Below are positions 6,502 to 13,521 of a stretch of DNA of 29,876 nucleotides, piece after piece; position 1 is the first letter of the stretch; each line of letters begins with the position of its first letter. The translations under genes were made by a program, and so were the position numbers. The stretch is from a virus, in IMG/VR virus record IMGVR_UViG_3300035698_008810, positions 1 to 29,876 of that record, one strand, 5' to 3'. The notes under the pieces were generated by a model that made no database searches, had not been told where the DNA came from, and saw only the letters and a list, made by a program, of their open reading frames with translations.

Positions 6502-6975
6502 CTATATATTAATAGTCCAATTAAAAGTTAAAATATTAGCTCCGTGATAAATTAAAGGAAAAGTAACTCTTGCAAATAAAGTAGTATTATCCGTATGAAA
6601 TAGAGCCATCTCACTTATACCACTGCCCACTAATTCCCCTGCATTAATTTGTCCCACAAATTTTACAGAAGTTGTAGTAGGATAACTAAAAGATTCTCTT
6701 ACTTTTCGGTATAATTCGTTTCCTAAGGCTGTATCTGTAGCATCCGCCCCTAAAGCTGTGGAAGGATCTGAAGGATCGTGCCCCCCATCTCCCCAGGCTA
6801 CATAATAAATTTTATTACTATTACCTTCACCTAACATATAAGCAATCTGTTGTCGGCCTATATTAACAACTAAATTTTTATACCTATAAGTATGTAATAT
6901 TTTACCATGCTTATCTATTTCTTTTATTTCTACATTAGTATAAAGCTTTAAATTACTGGATAAGGGCATGACCAT
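6502..6975 (-). CDS. Tail fibre / baseplate appendage adaptor
   Basis: The start is ATG 6975, inside the previous gene (23-base overlap), because GGAGG at 6984-6988 lies 8 bases before it. The 157-aa product is beta-rich. It has YRYKNLVVNIGRQQIAYMLG near residues 31-50, and ends FARVTFPLIYHGANILTFNW. This start (L-V-x-x-G-R) and end (RVTFP ... W-T-I) are found in many phage tail proteins that carry fibres, but I cannot name a Pfam family with certainty. It is followed by the collar-domain fibre gene. A role in attaching the fibre to the baseplate is inferred. Confidence 0.78.
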   Translation of the reverse strand: MVMPLSSNLKLYTNVEIKEIDKHGKILHTYRYKNLVVNIGRQQIAYMLGEGNSNKIYYVAWGDGGHDPSDPSTALGADATDTALGNELYRKVRESFSYPTTTSVKFVGQINAGELVGSGISEMALFHTDNTTLFARVTFPLIYHGANILTFNWTINI

Positions 6976-7432
6976 CCTGGTTACCTCCGGAAAAATTTAT
7001 GCTCAAATTATCCGCGTCTGTATAAGTAACAGTATAATTAGACTCCGCTATTTTTACATAAGAAGTATTTACAACTGTTACACTACAAACTCTTTTATTA
7101 AAACCATGATTAATAGGCCAAGGATTTATGGCGGAGGCACTTTGATCGTATGGGTACCCTAATACGCCAGAAGCTAATGGAGTTTCACCATCTTTTATAT
7201 TAACAAAAAGTGTTTGCCAAGAGGTAGTATCACTATTATATATTTTTAATACATCAGGCCTAGTTGCTCCAGAGGTTGTGTCTAACCATGTTTGTCCTGT
7301 TCCTGCTAATATATCTGTGGGAGCAGTGTCCCCACTATGGTGACTACATAAAGCATTTAAATTAGTTCGCATTTCTGAACTAGATAATCCAGCTTGATAA
7401 GAAGGTTTTGTACTATCATAACCTTGTGACAT
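6953..7432 (-). CDS. Tail fibre-associated structural protein
   Basis: The 159-aa product starts at ATG 7432 after AGGAGTAAAAA. Its N-terminal half has SSEMRTNLNALCSHHSGDTA then GQTWLDTTSGATRPDVLKIY and W-QTLFVNI. This pattern (GQ-x-W-D-T-x ... L-K-x-Y ... W-x-x-L) is common in the N-terminal parts of phage fibres, where it forms a small beta unit. The C-terminal part (INHGFNKRVCSVTVVNTSYV) looks like a second beta domain. It overlaps the next gene, so the two are probably translated together. Confidence 0.75.
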   Translation of the reverse strand: MSQGYDSTKPSYQAGLSSSEMRTNLNALCSHHSGDTAPTDILAGTGQTWLDTTSGATRPDVLKIYNSDTTSWQTLFVNIKDGETPLASGVLGYPYDQSASAINPWPINHGFNKRVCSVTVVNTSYVKIAESNYTVTYTDADNLSINFSGGNQDGHALIQ

Positions 7433-7441
7433 TTTTTACTC

Positions 7442-7798
7442 CTATATTTCTTTTAAATGTTCGTTTAAATGTTTAAATTTTTTTTTCTTCCTAAAATATC
7501 TCAATACTAGCAGTACGATTAAAGAAAAAATTAGACTAATTAAAACTACTACGTATCTTATTTGAAATCCTTTATTATACCACTCAGTTTTAGTTAAATA
7601 TTTAGAGTTATTCAATTTTAATACTTTATCCGTATTTTTAACTAATTTTAATTCCATCTTTTCTTTTTCCAAATAAGATTCTGTTATAACCACTATTCCT
7701 TTTATAAAGGATATAAAAGCAAAGGTTAAACAGACTAGTAAAACTATATTAAATTTAATTTTACTTAAATCTATTTTCTCAATTTTAAATATTTCCAT
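7442..7798 (-). CDS. Two-pass membrane protein, unknown
   Basis: The 118-aa protein has two clear membrane helices, near residues 16-38 (FNIVLLVCLTFAFISFIKGI) and 80-101 (IRYVVVLISLIFSLIVLLVL). They are joined by a charged 40-residue helical loop, and the C-terminus is strongly basic (RYFRKKKKFKHLNEHLKE). Both ends would be cytoplasmic by the positive-inside rule. Holin, antiholin or a host-membrane modifier are possible, but no family is recognised. It sits between a baseplate wedge gene and fibre genes, an odd place for a lysis gene. Confidence 0.72.
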   Translation of the reverse strand: MEIFKIEKIDLSKIKFNIVLLVCLTFAFISFIKGIVVITESYLEKEKMELKLVKNTDKVLKLNNSKYLTKTEWYNKGFQIRYVVVLISLIFSLIVLLVLRYFRKKKKFKHLNEHLKEI

Positions 7799-7808
7799 GA
7801 TATTAATC

Positions 7809-9647
7809 CTAAATTAATAAATTAACTCCAGAAAATTTATCATCACCTATTCTACTAAAATTTTTCGCCGCTTCTACTCCACCTGTTCCATTTACTATAT
7901 CCTCTACATTTGTATAAGCTTTACAACAATTTCTTGTTTTGCCTATATCATCCCAAAAAGTTGAAGCATCGTCCCAAATCAAACCTAAATCCCATTTTGT
8001 ATTATAGTTATACATTACATCTCTTAAATATTCAGGAACACTAGAATTATATGAAGTATTATGCCTAGCTGTATATTTATGATAATTTCTTATATAATAG
8101 GTTTCAAAAGCATAAGTTCCATTAACACAATCAGGTATACTTTCAAGTTGTATTTGTGTTTCTGAAAGTATTGTATCTATTTTAAGAAATTGATATCTAT
8201 TTTTCAAGTACTTTATATTATAATTTATTGTACAAGTTCCAGGAGAGCTGCCTAAATTTTCTGCTTTAATTTCTACTTGTAAAACTCTTTCATAGTTTTC
8301 TAACTCAAAAGGAAGTCTATAATTACCACTACTTGAAATATTAAAAGTTACAATTCTTAGATTATAATTTGTATTGTAATCAAAAGCAGAATATCCATAA
8401 TATCCAAGTCTACTTTGATTTTTTATAGCTACTTGTATTTGTAAACTATTCTCATCCCCTTTTGTGTATTCTATATAAAGACAAGTATAAGCTTGCATGG
8501 AAACATTAGCATCTTCAGAATTATCTCCAAAAGTTCCGGTTAGAGTTACTTCATCAAAAAGAGTTTCTAACTCAAAATAATACTGTTCACCAATATCTAT
8601 TGCTATAAAATCATCTATTTCTAACCCTCTATAACTAAATAAAGAAGAAGCGGAAGTTATTGTAGTCGTTCCATCTATCACTAAATCAGATCTAGTTACT
8701 TTTAGATAACCTAATCTTGTTAACCAAAAAGCATTAGTTTCATCTCTTACACAATGATCATTATGTATTTCAGGCGAATAGGGATCCCATTGCCAAGTAG
8801 GTGCTCCCACATCCCAGAATATATTATTTCTATCCCAGGAAGGGGTATATTGATTTATAGTCTCTACACCATCCCAATTATCCGCTTCTGTAGAATAATC
8901 AGTATCCCAGGCATTACTTGAATCCCAGGTAAAAAAAGTTACATCTATAGGTAAGGCACCTTTTCCATGATAACAGCAACAATTATTTAATAACAACTCA
9001 AAAAATTGTAAATCCATGGCTAATTCGTCTGTCATTGTTAAAGAATCATCAAAATTAAAAATGAAATTTAGACTAAATTCTATGTGTATAGGTGTAAAAC
9101 TTTGTATCTTTTCTTCTATTCGTTGCAACAAATAAGGAGACAATAAACCACCTGAAAAACCACATATATTTAAATCTTCCGCTTCTAATCTTTCTAAAGT
9201 TATTAATATTCTACTTGAACAATACCAACCTGCTAATCTAGTATTGAAAGCTGTTATTACTTCGTCTTCCTCTTTTGTAGTAGCTCCATCCGGAGTTTCT
9301 TCATATAAAATTGTAACTGTGGTATCATACCCTAAGTTTCTCAAAAGGCCTTCATAGCCTTGAGTAGTTCCTTTATATTTATATAAATCTACTATATTTC
9401 TTACTTGCTGCCTAATTAAAGCTTCATCGTCACATTGTTCAATATCTAAACCTACATGATTAGCTAAATAAGCTAAATAGTCTTTAGCACAAACATCCAC
9501 ATCCACTAAATCAGGCAAAGCATTAATTTCGTCTCTTATTATATCCCACTCTTGTTGATAAGCCCCTACAAGATTTTCAATGGCTGCTTGGTTGTCCCCT
9601 AATTTATGTACATAAGGAACAAACCTTTCAAAATAATTTATAGACAT
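7809..9647 (-). CDS. gpI-like baseplate wedge protein with large C-terminal extension
   Basis: ATG 9647 (7 bases after AGGA) is chosen over the TTG at 9653. The N-terminal 110 residues match the P2 gpI / tail protein I type: a conserved INALPDLVDVD, then YLAYLANHVGLDIEQ, IRQQVRNIVDLYKYKGTTQG and LLRNLGY. gpI-type proteins pair with the gpJ/gp6 wedge to form the baseplate arms. The remaining 500 residues are not usual for the family. They include a Trp-Asp rich section (about 240-290), a beta domain shared with the 310-687 product (about 390-475), and another WD cluster near 551-568 (KWDLGLIWDDASTFWDD). The extension may carry fibres, much as T4 gp7 or gp10 do. Confidence 0.82.
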   Translation of the reverse strand: MSINYFERFVPYVHKLGDNQAAIENLVGAYQQEWDIIRDEINALPDLVDVDVCAKDYLAYLANHVGLDIEQCDDEALIRQQVRNIVDLYKYKGTTQGYEGLLRNLGYDTTVTILYEETPDGATTKEEDEVITAFNTRLAGWYCSSRILITLERLEAEDLNICGFSGGLLSPYLLQRIEEKIQSFTPIHIEFSLNFIFNFDDSLTMTDELAMDLQFFELLLNNCCCYHGKGALPIDVTFFTWDSSNAWDTDYSTEADNWDGVETINQYTPSWDRNNIFWDVGAPTWQWDPYSPEIHNDHCVRDETNAFWLTRLGYLKVTRSDLVIDGTTTITSASSLFSYRGLEIDDFIAIDIGEQYYFELETLFDEVTLTGTFGDNSEDANVSMQAYTCLYIEYTKGDENSLQIQVAIKNQSRLGYYGYSAFDYNTNYNLRIVTFNISSSGNYRLPFELENYERVLQVEIKAENLGSSPGTCTINYNIKYLKNRYQFLKIDTILSETQIQLESIPDCVNGTYAFETYYIRNYHKYTARHNTSYNSSVPEYLRDVMYNYNTKWDLGLIWDDASTFWDDIGKTRNCCKAYTNVEDIVNGTGGVEAAKNFSRIGDDKFSGVNLLI

Positions 9648-9674
9648 TTTCAATCCTAATTTAGATTTTTATTT

Positions 9675-10205
9675 TTATATAGTTTCAAAATAAAATGAGG
9701 TATTTTTATTAACTTCAATATTAATACTTTTAGTATCTGAATAATAAGATACAGTGTATTTTAAAAATTTATATTTTTTATTTTTTTCTTTTAATAATTC
9801 TCCTTTTTCTTCATAAGAACTAATTAAATGCTTTAAATTTAATTTTTCTTTTTTAAGGATATCTAATATATTATTAATAGTATAAAAAATTTCATCTTTA
9901 ATAAAAATGATTATAAAATCTTTATAAGTTTCAGTTATATTTATAGATAAGTCTTCTATAAAAAGCTGCTTTTCTGAATAATCAGCCTGACTCTGTGTCT
10001 TTTCTATAAAATCTACTTGTTTTTTAAAAGTAGGTATTTTAGTTATTTCTAATTGATATCTGTCTAAAAACTTTTCTACATTTTTTGATTCAAGAATTTT
10101 AGGATGTGTTTTTATTATATTTTGAATAGAAAAAAAAATCAAATCTAATGTATTTGAATAATTTTTTATAATAAACTTTCTTATTTGTGTTTGCGACATT
10201 ACCAT
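9675..10205 (-). CDS. Unknown helical protein between the two wedge genes
   Basis: The 176-aa protein begins at ATG 10205, 7 bases after AAGGA. A second ATG is two codons later. It is mostly helical, Lys/Ile/Asn-rich, with no membrane segment or signal peptide. Examples of its segments are LDLIFFSIQNIIKTHPKILE and EIFYTINNILDILKKEKLNL. It ends with a short beta part (KYTVSYYSDTKSINIEVNKN). It sits between the gp6/J-like and gpI-like genes, so it may be a chaperone or a minor wedge part. I recognise no family. Confidence 0.7.
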   Translation of the reverse strand: MVMSQTQIRKFIIKNYSNTLDLIFFSIQNIIKTHPKILESKNVEKFLDRYQLEITKIPTFKKQVDFIEKTQSQADYSEKQLFIEDLSINITETYKDFIIIFIKDEIFYTINNILDILKKEKLNLKHLISSYEEKGELLKEKNKKYKFLKYTVSYYSDTKSINIEVNKNTSFYFETI

Positions 10206-10226
10206 TTTTTTTCCTTAATTAATTAA

Positions 10227-11969
10227 TTAACTATTTGTAATTAGAGTTGTACTTCTTGGATCTGTAGATCTAGAATAAACATTAACCACCAAAGTTCCTA
10301 AAGTATAAATTTCATCTCTTGCTACAGGAATATCTTGCAAAAAGTCAAATTGTGTTTCAATACTTAAAGTATCTCCTACAGATGGAGCCACTATATCATC
10401 TATTGTAACTTGGTCTATAGTATTGCTTAAAATATCATACGATTGGCTTGATAAAACACCCGAAGTAAAAGTTAAAGTTCCAGCCGCAAATTGATTTACA
10501 GTAATAGGATTAGAAAGAGTATTTAAATCTATTTGAGTAGATAAACCAGAAGTAAAAGTAGCATCTACTTTAGCTGTTTCTGTTGTTTCTGTTCCTGGTA
10601 TTCCTATGTTAGCTTGCAATATTCCATCTATACTTAAAACTTCTCTTTGTAATTCAGAGATATAAAAAGTCTCCCCTGGCTGCAAAGTTTCTCTATTAAA
10701 AAAAGTTTCTGCAGTAGTTTCTATTTCTGTTTGAATATCGCTTGCTGTCTGAGTTGTTAAAGTTACATAAGCATTGATTGTCATATCTATCGTAGTAGTG
10801 TTTCCCTCATATACAAAAATATCTACAGTCAATACTGCCCTAGCTTTTAAATATGCGTATAATTTTTGTCTTAAAGCAGCGGAAGCTCCAGTGTAAGCCC
10901 CTCCTACAGTTAAAGCCCAGGCATAAACTTCTACTTCATTGGCACTTGAATTTGTTTGACCGTACCTAGGATAAGCTACTGCTTTAGCAATTGACCCATA
11001 AGTAGGGTCACTAAATTGAGAAGCCAATGAATCATAATCACTTTTTGTTATTGCATTTCCATGAGTTCGGACATATCTGGGAGCATTAAATTTAATACTG
11101 TCTATAGATTCTTCATTCTCTCCACCCTGGGCAGAAGCTGGATTAGCTATGGTTACACTAATATCACCACTGATTGTTGTAGCAGTTATAGTAGTGTCTA
11201 TAGTATTAGCCGCTATTATCCCAATTTCACCCCCACCAACTCTATAATCTACTACTATATTATCCGTCCCTATAGGAGGAATTCTTCCACTTACTCCATT
11301 ACCAAATCTAACAGTTGCAGTATTATTTCCATCAAATTTTAATTCATAAACATTCTCATCCCCACTAAAAACTAAAGCATCCGTTTCTAACCATTCAGTT
11401 CCATCTACAGTTATTGTATAACTATTTTGAATTCCAGAATCATTAGAAACAGTATATTCTTGATTAGCTGCTCCCGTACCATCAAAGGTGTCTTGATAAC
11501 TTCTGCCCTCATAAAAAGTAGGTCCGGAAGTATAAACTATACTTGTAACTCCTGCACCTATTATAAAATCGGCTAAAGTTTCAAAGTATAAATCAGCCAC
11601 TTGTATTTGTGTGGCTGATGGAATAGTGGCGGCTAAACTTGTAAATTCAGTTCTTTCGCAAGATACTTGAACACTTGCAGCCGTAGGAGGAGAAGGTTGA
11701 TAACCAATTAAATTTACAATCTTAACTAAATTAGTTCTTTGGGTAGCAGTAGGTAAATAAACTTCGTTTGCTTGCATATCTGCCGTAAAGCTCATTATAT
11801 CACCTACATATGCAGCAACTTCAATTAACATGACTCCTAAAGTTGATTCTGTGAAATCGGTATAATCCTCCGGGTATACCGCCTGTATATAATTTTCTAT
11901 AGCAGCTTTTATAGTGTTAAAATCTCTAGCTGAATAATCTATTCTTGGATAACTTGTACTCATGATCAT
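10227..11969 (-). CDS. Baseplate wedge protein J / gp6-like
   Basis: This 580-aa protein has the Baseplate_J layout. The N-terminus reads DYSARDFNTIKAAIENYIQA, followed by ESTLGVMLIEVAAYVGDIMS and NEVYLPTATQRTNLVKIVNL. The central region has the conserved GGENEESIDSIKFNAPRYVR and AITKSDYDSLASQF. It is the central wedge part that dimerises round the baseplate and drives the sheath trigger. The ATG at 11969 overlaps the stop of the HNH gene (TAATG). A second ATG two codons later is also possible. The stop is followed by TTAATTAATTAA, giving stops in other frames. Confidence 0.9.
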   Translation of the reverse strand: MIMSTSYPRIDYSARDFNTIKAAIENYIQAVYPEDYTDFTESTLGVMLIEVAAYVGDIMSFTADMQANEVYLPTATQRTNLVKIVNLIGYQPSPPTAASVQVSCERTEFTSLAATIPSATQIQVADLYFETLADFIIGAGVTSIVYTSGPTFYEGRSYQDTFDGTGAANQEYTVSNDSGIQNSYTITVDGTEWLETDALVFSGDENVYELKFDGNNTATVRFGNGVSGRIPPIGTDNIVVDYRVGGGEIGIIAANTIDTTITATTISGDISVTIANPASAQGGENEESIDSIKFNAPRYVRTHGNAITKSDYDSLASQFSDPTYGSIAKAVAYPRYGQTNSSANEVEVYAWALTVGGAYTGASAALRQKLYAYLKARAVLTVDIFVYEGNTTTIDMTINAYVTLTTQTASDIQTEIETTAETFFNRETLQPGETFYISELQREVLSIDGILQANIGIPGTETTETAKVDATFTSGLSTQIDLNTLSNPITVNQFAAGTLTFTSGVLSSQSYDILSNTIDQVTIDDIVAPSVGDTLSIETQFDFLQDIPVARDEIYTLGTLVVNVYSRSTDPRSTTLITNS

Positions 11970-12208
11970 TATTTCCTAGTTAAACCCTTACTTATATCTT
12001 TTTTATGCAATTGTTGATGGCACGATCTGCAAACAGAAATTAAATTACTTTTATAATCAGCTTTTTTATCCTCTTTATTTTTTGCACGGCTTTTATGATG
12101 GATATCTAATTTTTTTGTCTTTTCTCCACATCTTTGACAGGTATAATTATCTCTTTCTTTTATTTCTTCTCTTCTTTCTTTTTGTATTTTATGCCTTTTT
12201 GGTTTCAC
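11969..12208 (-). CDS. HNH endonuclease, free-standing
   Basis: The 79-aa product starts with GTG at 12208, 8 bases after AGGAG. It carries a complete small HNH motif: CQRCGEKTKKLDIHHKSR, then N-x-x-S-VCRSCHQQLHKKD. There are two CxxC zinc pairs and the catalytic His pair, with the Asn (SNLISV) between. Free-standing HNH genes between virion genes are usually homing endonucleases that spread into phages lacking them. The N-terminus is basic (MKPKRHKIQKERREE) and fits DNA contact. It lies between the zinc-ribbon gene and the gp6/J-like gene. A packaging HNH is less likely, as no terminase is nearby. Confidence 0.88.
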   Translation of the reverse strand: MKPKRHKIQKERREEIKERDNYTCQRCGEKTKKLDIHHKSRAKNKEDKKADYKSNLISVCRSCHQQLHKKDISKGLTRK

Positions 12209-12234
12209 TATTCTTACTCCTAAATAAAAATAAT

Positions 12235-12381
12235 TTATTTCCTACATTTAAAACAAGCTTTGCATAAATAAATTTGTTTGTATCTTCTTAAATTTCTAGC
12301 TATAAGACCACAATTAAAACAAGTATTAATTTTCTTTTTCTTTTTTTTCTTTAATTTTTCTAGGCTTTCTAATTCTTCCAT
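12235..12381 (-). CDS. 48-aa zinc-ribbon peptide
   Basis: The frame runs from ATG 12381 to TAA 12235 between the gp25-like and HNH genes. The peptide has an acidic start (MEELESLEKL), seven Lys in a row, then a CxxC pair (TCFNCGLIARNLRRY) and a second pair (LCKACFKC). This is a likely zinc ribbon or knuckle with a basic helix. Only a weak AGGTAAGA site lies upstream. It may act with the HNH protein or bind nucleic acid on its own. It is not a known family to me. Confidence 0.62.
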   Translation of the reverse strand: MEELESLEKLKKKKKKKINTCFNCGLIARNLRRYKQIYLCKACFKCRK

Positions 12382-12388
12382 TTTACTC

Positions 12389-12805
12389 TTACCTTTGTAC
12401 TTCTATTTTACTTTCAATCCTGTTAAGATTTAATACCACATTATCTTCAGTTAATATAGGTTTTTTTATTAAATATTTCAAAGATACATTAACATTATTT
12501 GGCTTATTAGAATTCCGATAAATTGTTGTAGATAGAATTTCTATACTAGGCACCCAACGTTGTAAAGCTTCCACTACATATTCTCTTATCATAACATCTA
12601 ATACTACATCATTTTGCTCATAAATCAATTCAAAAATTCTTGAACCAAATTCCGTATTATGCACCCGTTCACCTATTCTAGTTAGTAAAGTAATAATAAT
12701 TTGGTTTTTAATAGATTTTTTACCATAACTTATGGTAAAAAACCCGTTTCTACCTTTATCAACTGGATAATGTACATGAGGAAAAAGTTTACTTACTTTT
12801 AGCAT
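12389..12805 (-). CDS. Baseplate wedge protein gp25-like
   Basis: The 138-aa product is of the usual gp25 length (about 110-140). It has the family pattern IKNQIIITLLTRIGERVHNT followed at once by EFGSRIFELIYEQND and VVEALQRWVPSIEI. gp25-type proteins (T4 gp25, TssE) form the wedge core with gp6-type proteins and hold the first sheath ring. ATG 12805 follows GGGG at the very end of the upstream gene (2 bases between). Confidence 0.92.
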   Translation of the reverse strand: MLKVSKLFPHVHYPVDKGRNGFFTISYGKKSIKNQIIITLLTRIGERVHNTEFGSRIFELIYEQNDVVLDVMIREYVVEALQRWVPSIEILSTTIYRNSNKPNNVNVSLKYLIKKPILTEDNVVLNLNRIESKIEVQR

Positions 12806-12807
12806 AA

Positions 12808-13311
12808 TTAAACCCCATAATTAAAAAAACCTATTGAATTCTTTAAAATAGATATCAATTGATCACTCATTTTAAATTTTTCTTTATTAAATTCAATACT
12901 GTCTAAAACATTTCCCTCTTTAGTTCTTTGAGAGGAAGCCGCCCAATCACAAAACATTTCTATAATATCCACAAAAGTCATTCCATTTATACCCATTTCA
13001 AAATGTTCTGGATGATGCTTATTATTTTTATAGTATTGATCTAAAGGTAAAAGTTTTTTAGCTTCCTTATACTCCTTCGAGCCGTATTTTAAATCTTTCA
13101 AAATAGCTGTATTTTTTGCAAAGACTGTAAGCTCCGGCTCCTCTAATTTACTATTATCGTGCAGTAAAGCTCTTAATTTTATTTCATCTGCAAATTTATC
13201 CATAAAGAACTTAACTAATTTCTTATGCTTTTCAGTATCTTTTATAAAATCATCCTTTTTGTTTTGATCATTACTTTCTAAAAACATGTTTAAATCTGCT
13301 TTAATAGACAT
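12808..13311 (-). CDS. DUF5662-like HD-type protein
   Basis: The 167-aa protein has the DUF5662 pattern with a His-Asp pair: KLRALLHDNSKLEEPEL (H51-D52), then YGSKEYKEAK, NNKHHPEHFE (H99, H100, H103) and MFCDWAAS (D122). With H29 these give a likely HD-domain metal site, so a phosphohydrolase activity is probable but its substrate is unknown. The gene starts with ATG overlapping the stop of the upstream peptide (TAATG). An enzyme in the middle of the baseplate block is unusual. It is probably a moron-type insertion or a virion-linked enzyme. Assignment to DUF5662 is from the motif order, not a search. Confidence 0.75.
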   Translation of the reverse strand: MSIKADLNMFLESNDQNKKDDFIKDTEKHKKLVKFFMDKFADEIKLRALLHDNSKLEEPELTVFAKNTAILKDLKYGSKEYKEAKKLLPLDQYYKNNKHHPEHFEMGINGMTFVDIIEMFCDWAASSQRTKEGNVLDSIEFNKEKFKMSDQLISILKNSIGFFNYGV

Positions 13312-13490
13312 TATTTATAAACCTTTATTCCTAATTTGTTTAGATAAGAAGTATGTTTATTACTATTATTCGGACAAGTTTTTCCTGCTTGTTGTTTTTT
13401 TCCTACATTATTATTATTATTATAAGTATTTTGATAAGAACCTTTAAAAGGTCCCGATCCATCTCTAATACCTTGATTTTCTTTGCCCAT
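13311..13490 (-). CDS. 59-aa polar peptide after the spike gene
   Basis: ATG 13490 has GGGAG at 13498-13502. The peptide starts MGKENQGIRDGSGPFKGSYQ, has five Asn in a row, then VGKKQQAGKTCPNNSNKH. It is polar with a single Cys. Short peptides with a GxRDGSGP start and a KxxAGxxCP end occur next to baseplate genes of other phages in my memory, but I cannot name a family. Its stop overlaps the next ATG (TAATG), so translation of the DUF5662-like protein is coupled to it. Confidence 0.68.
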   Translation of the reverse strand: MGKENQGIRDGSGPFKGSYQNTYNNNNNVGKKQQAGKTCPNNSNKHTSYLNKLGIKVYK

Positions 13491-13502
13491 AATTTTACTC
13501 CC

Positions 13503-13520
13503 TTATAAATATATTTATAA
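13503..13520 (-). promoter_or_regulatory. 18-bp palindrome holding a T4-like late promoter box
   Basis: TTATAAATATATTTATAA is a perfect palindrome, just after the spike stop and just before the ribosome site of the 59-aa peptide. It contains TATAAATA, the T4 late promoter consensus, on both strands. On the minus strand the start point would fall about 12 bases later, just ahead of GGGAG. It could promote the small-gene set that follows (13490 to 12389). It may also simply be an AU-rich hairpin. Confidence 0.4.
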
Positions 13521-13521
13521 T

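Noticed and set aside
9370-9385. TATAAATA inside the gpI-like gene as an internal promoter
   Set aside because: The match comes from Tyr-Lys-Tyr codons in a conserved protein stretch; similar chance matches occur in the tape measure and fibre genes.
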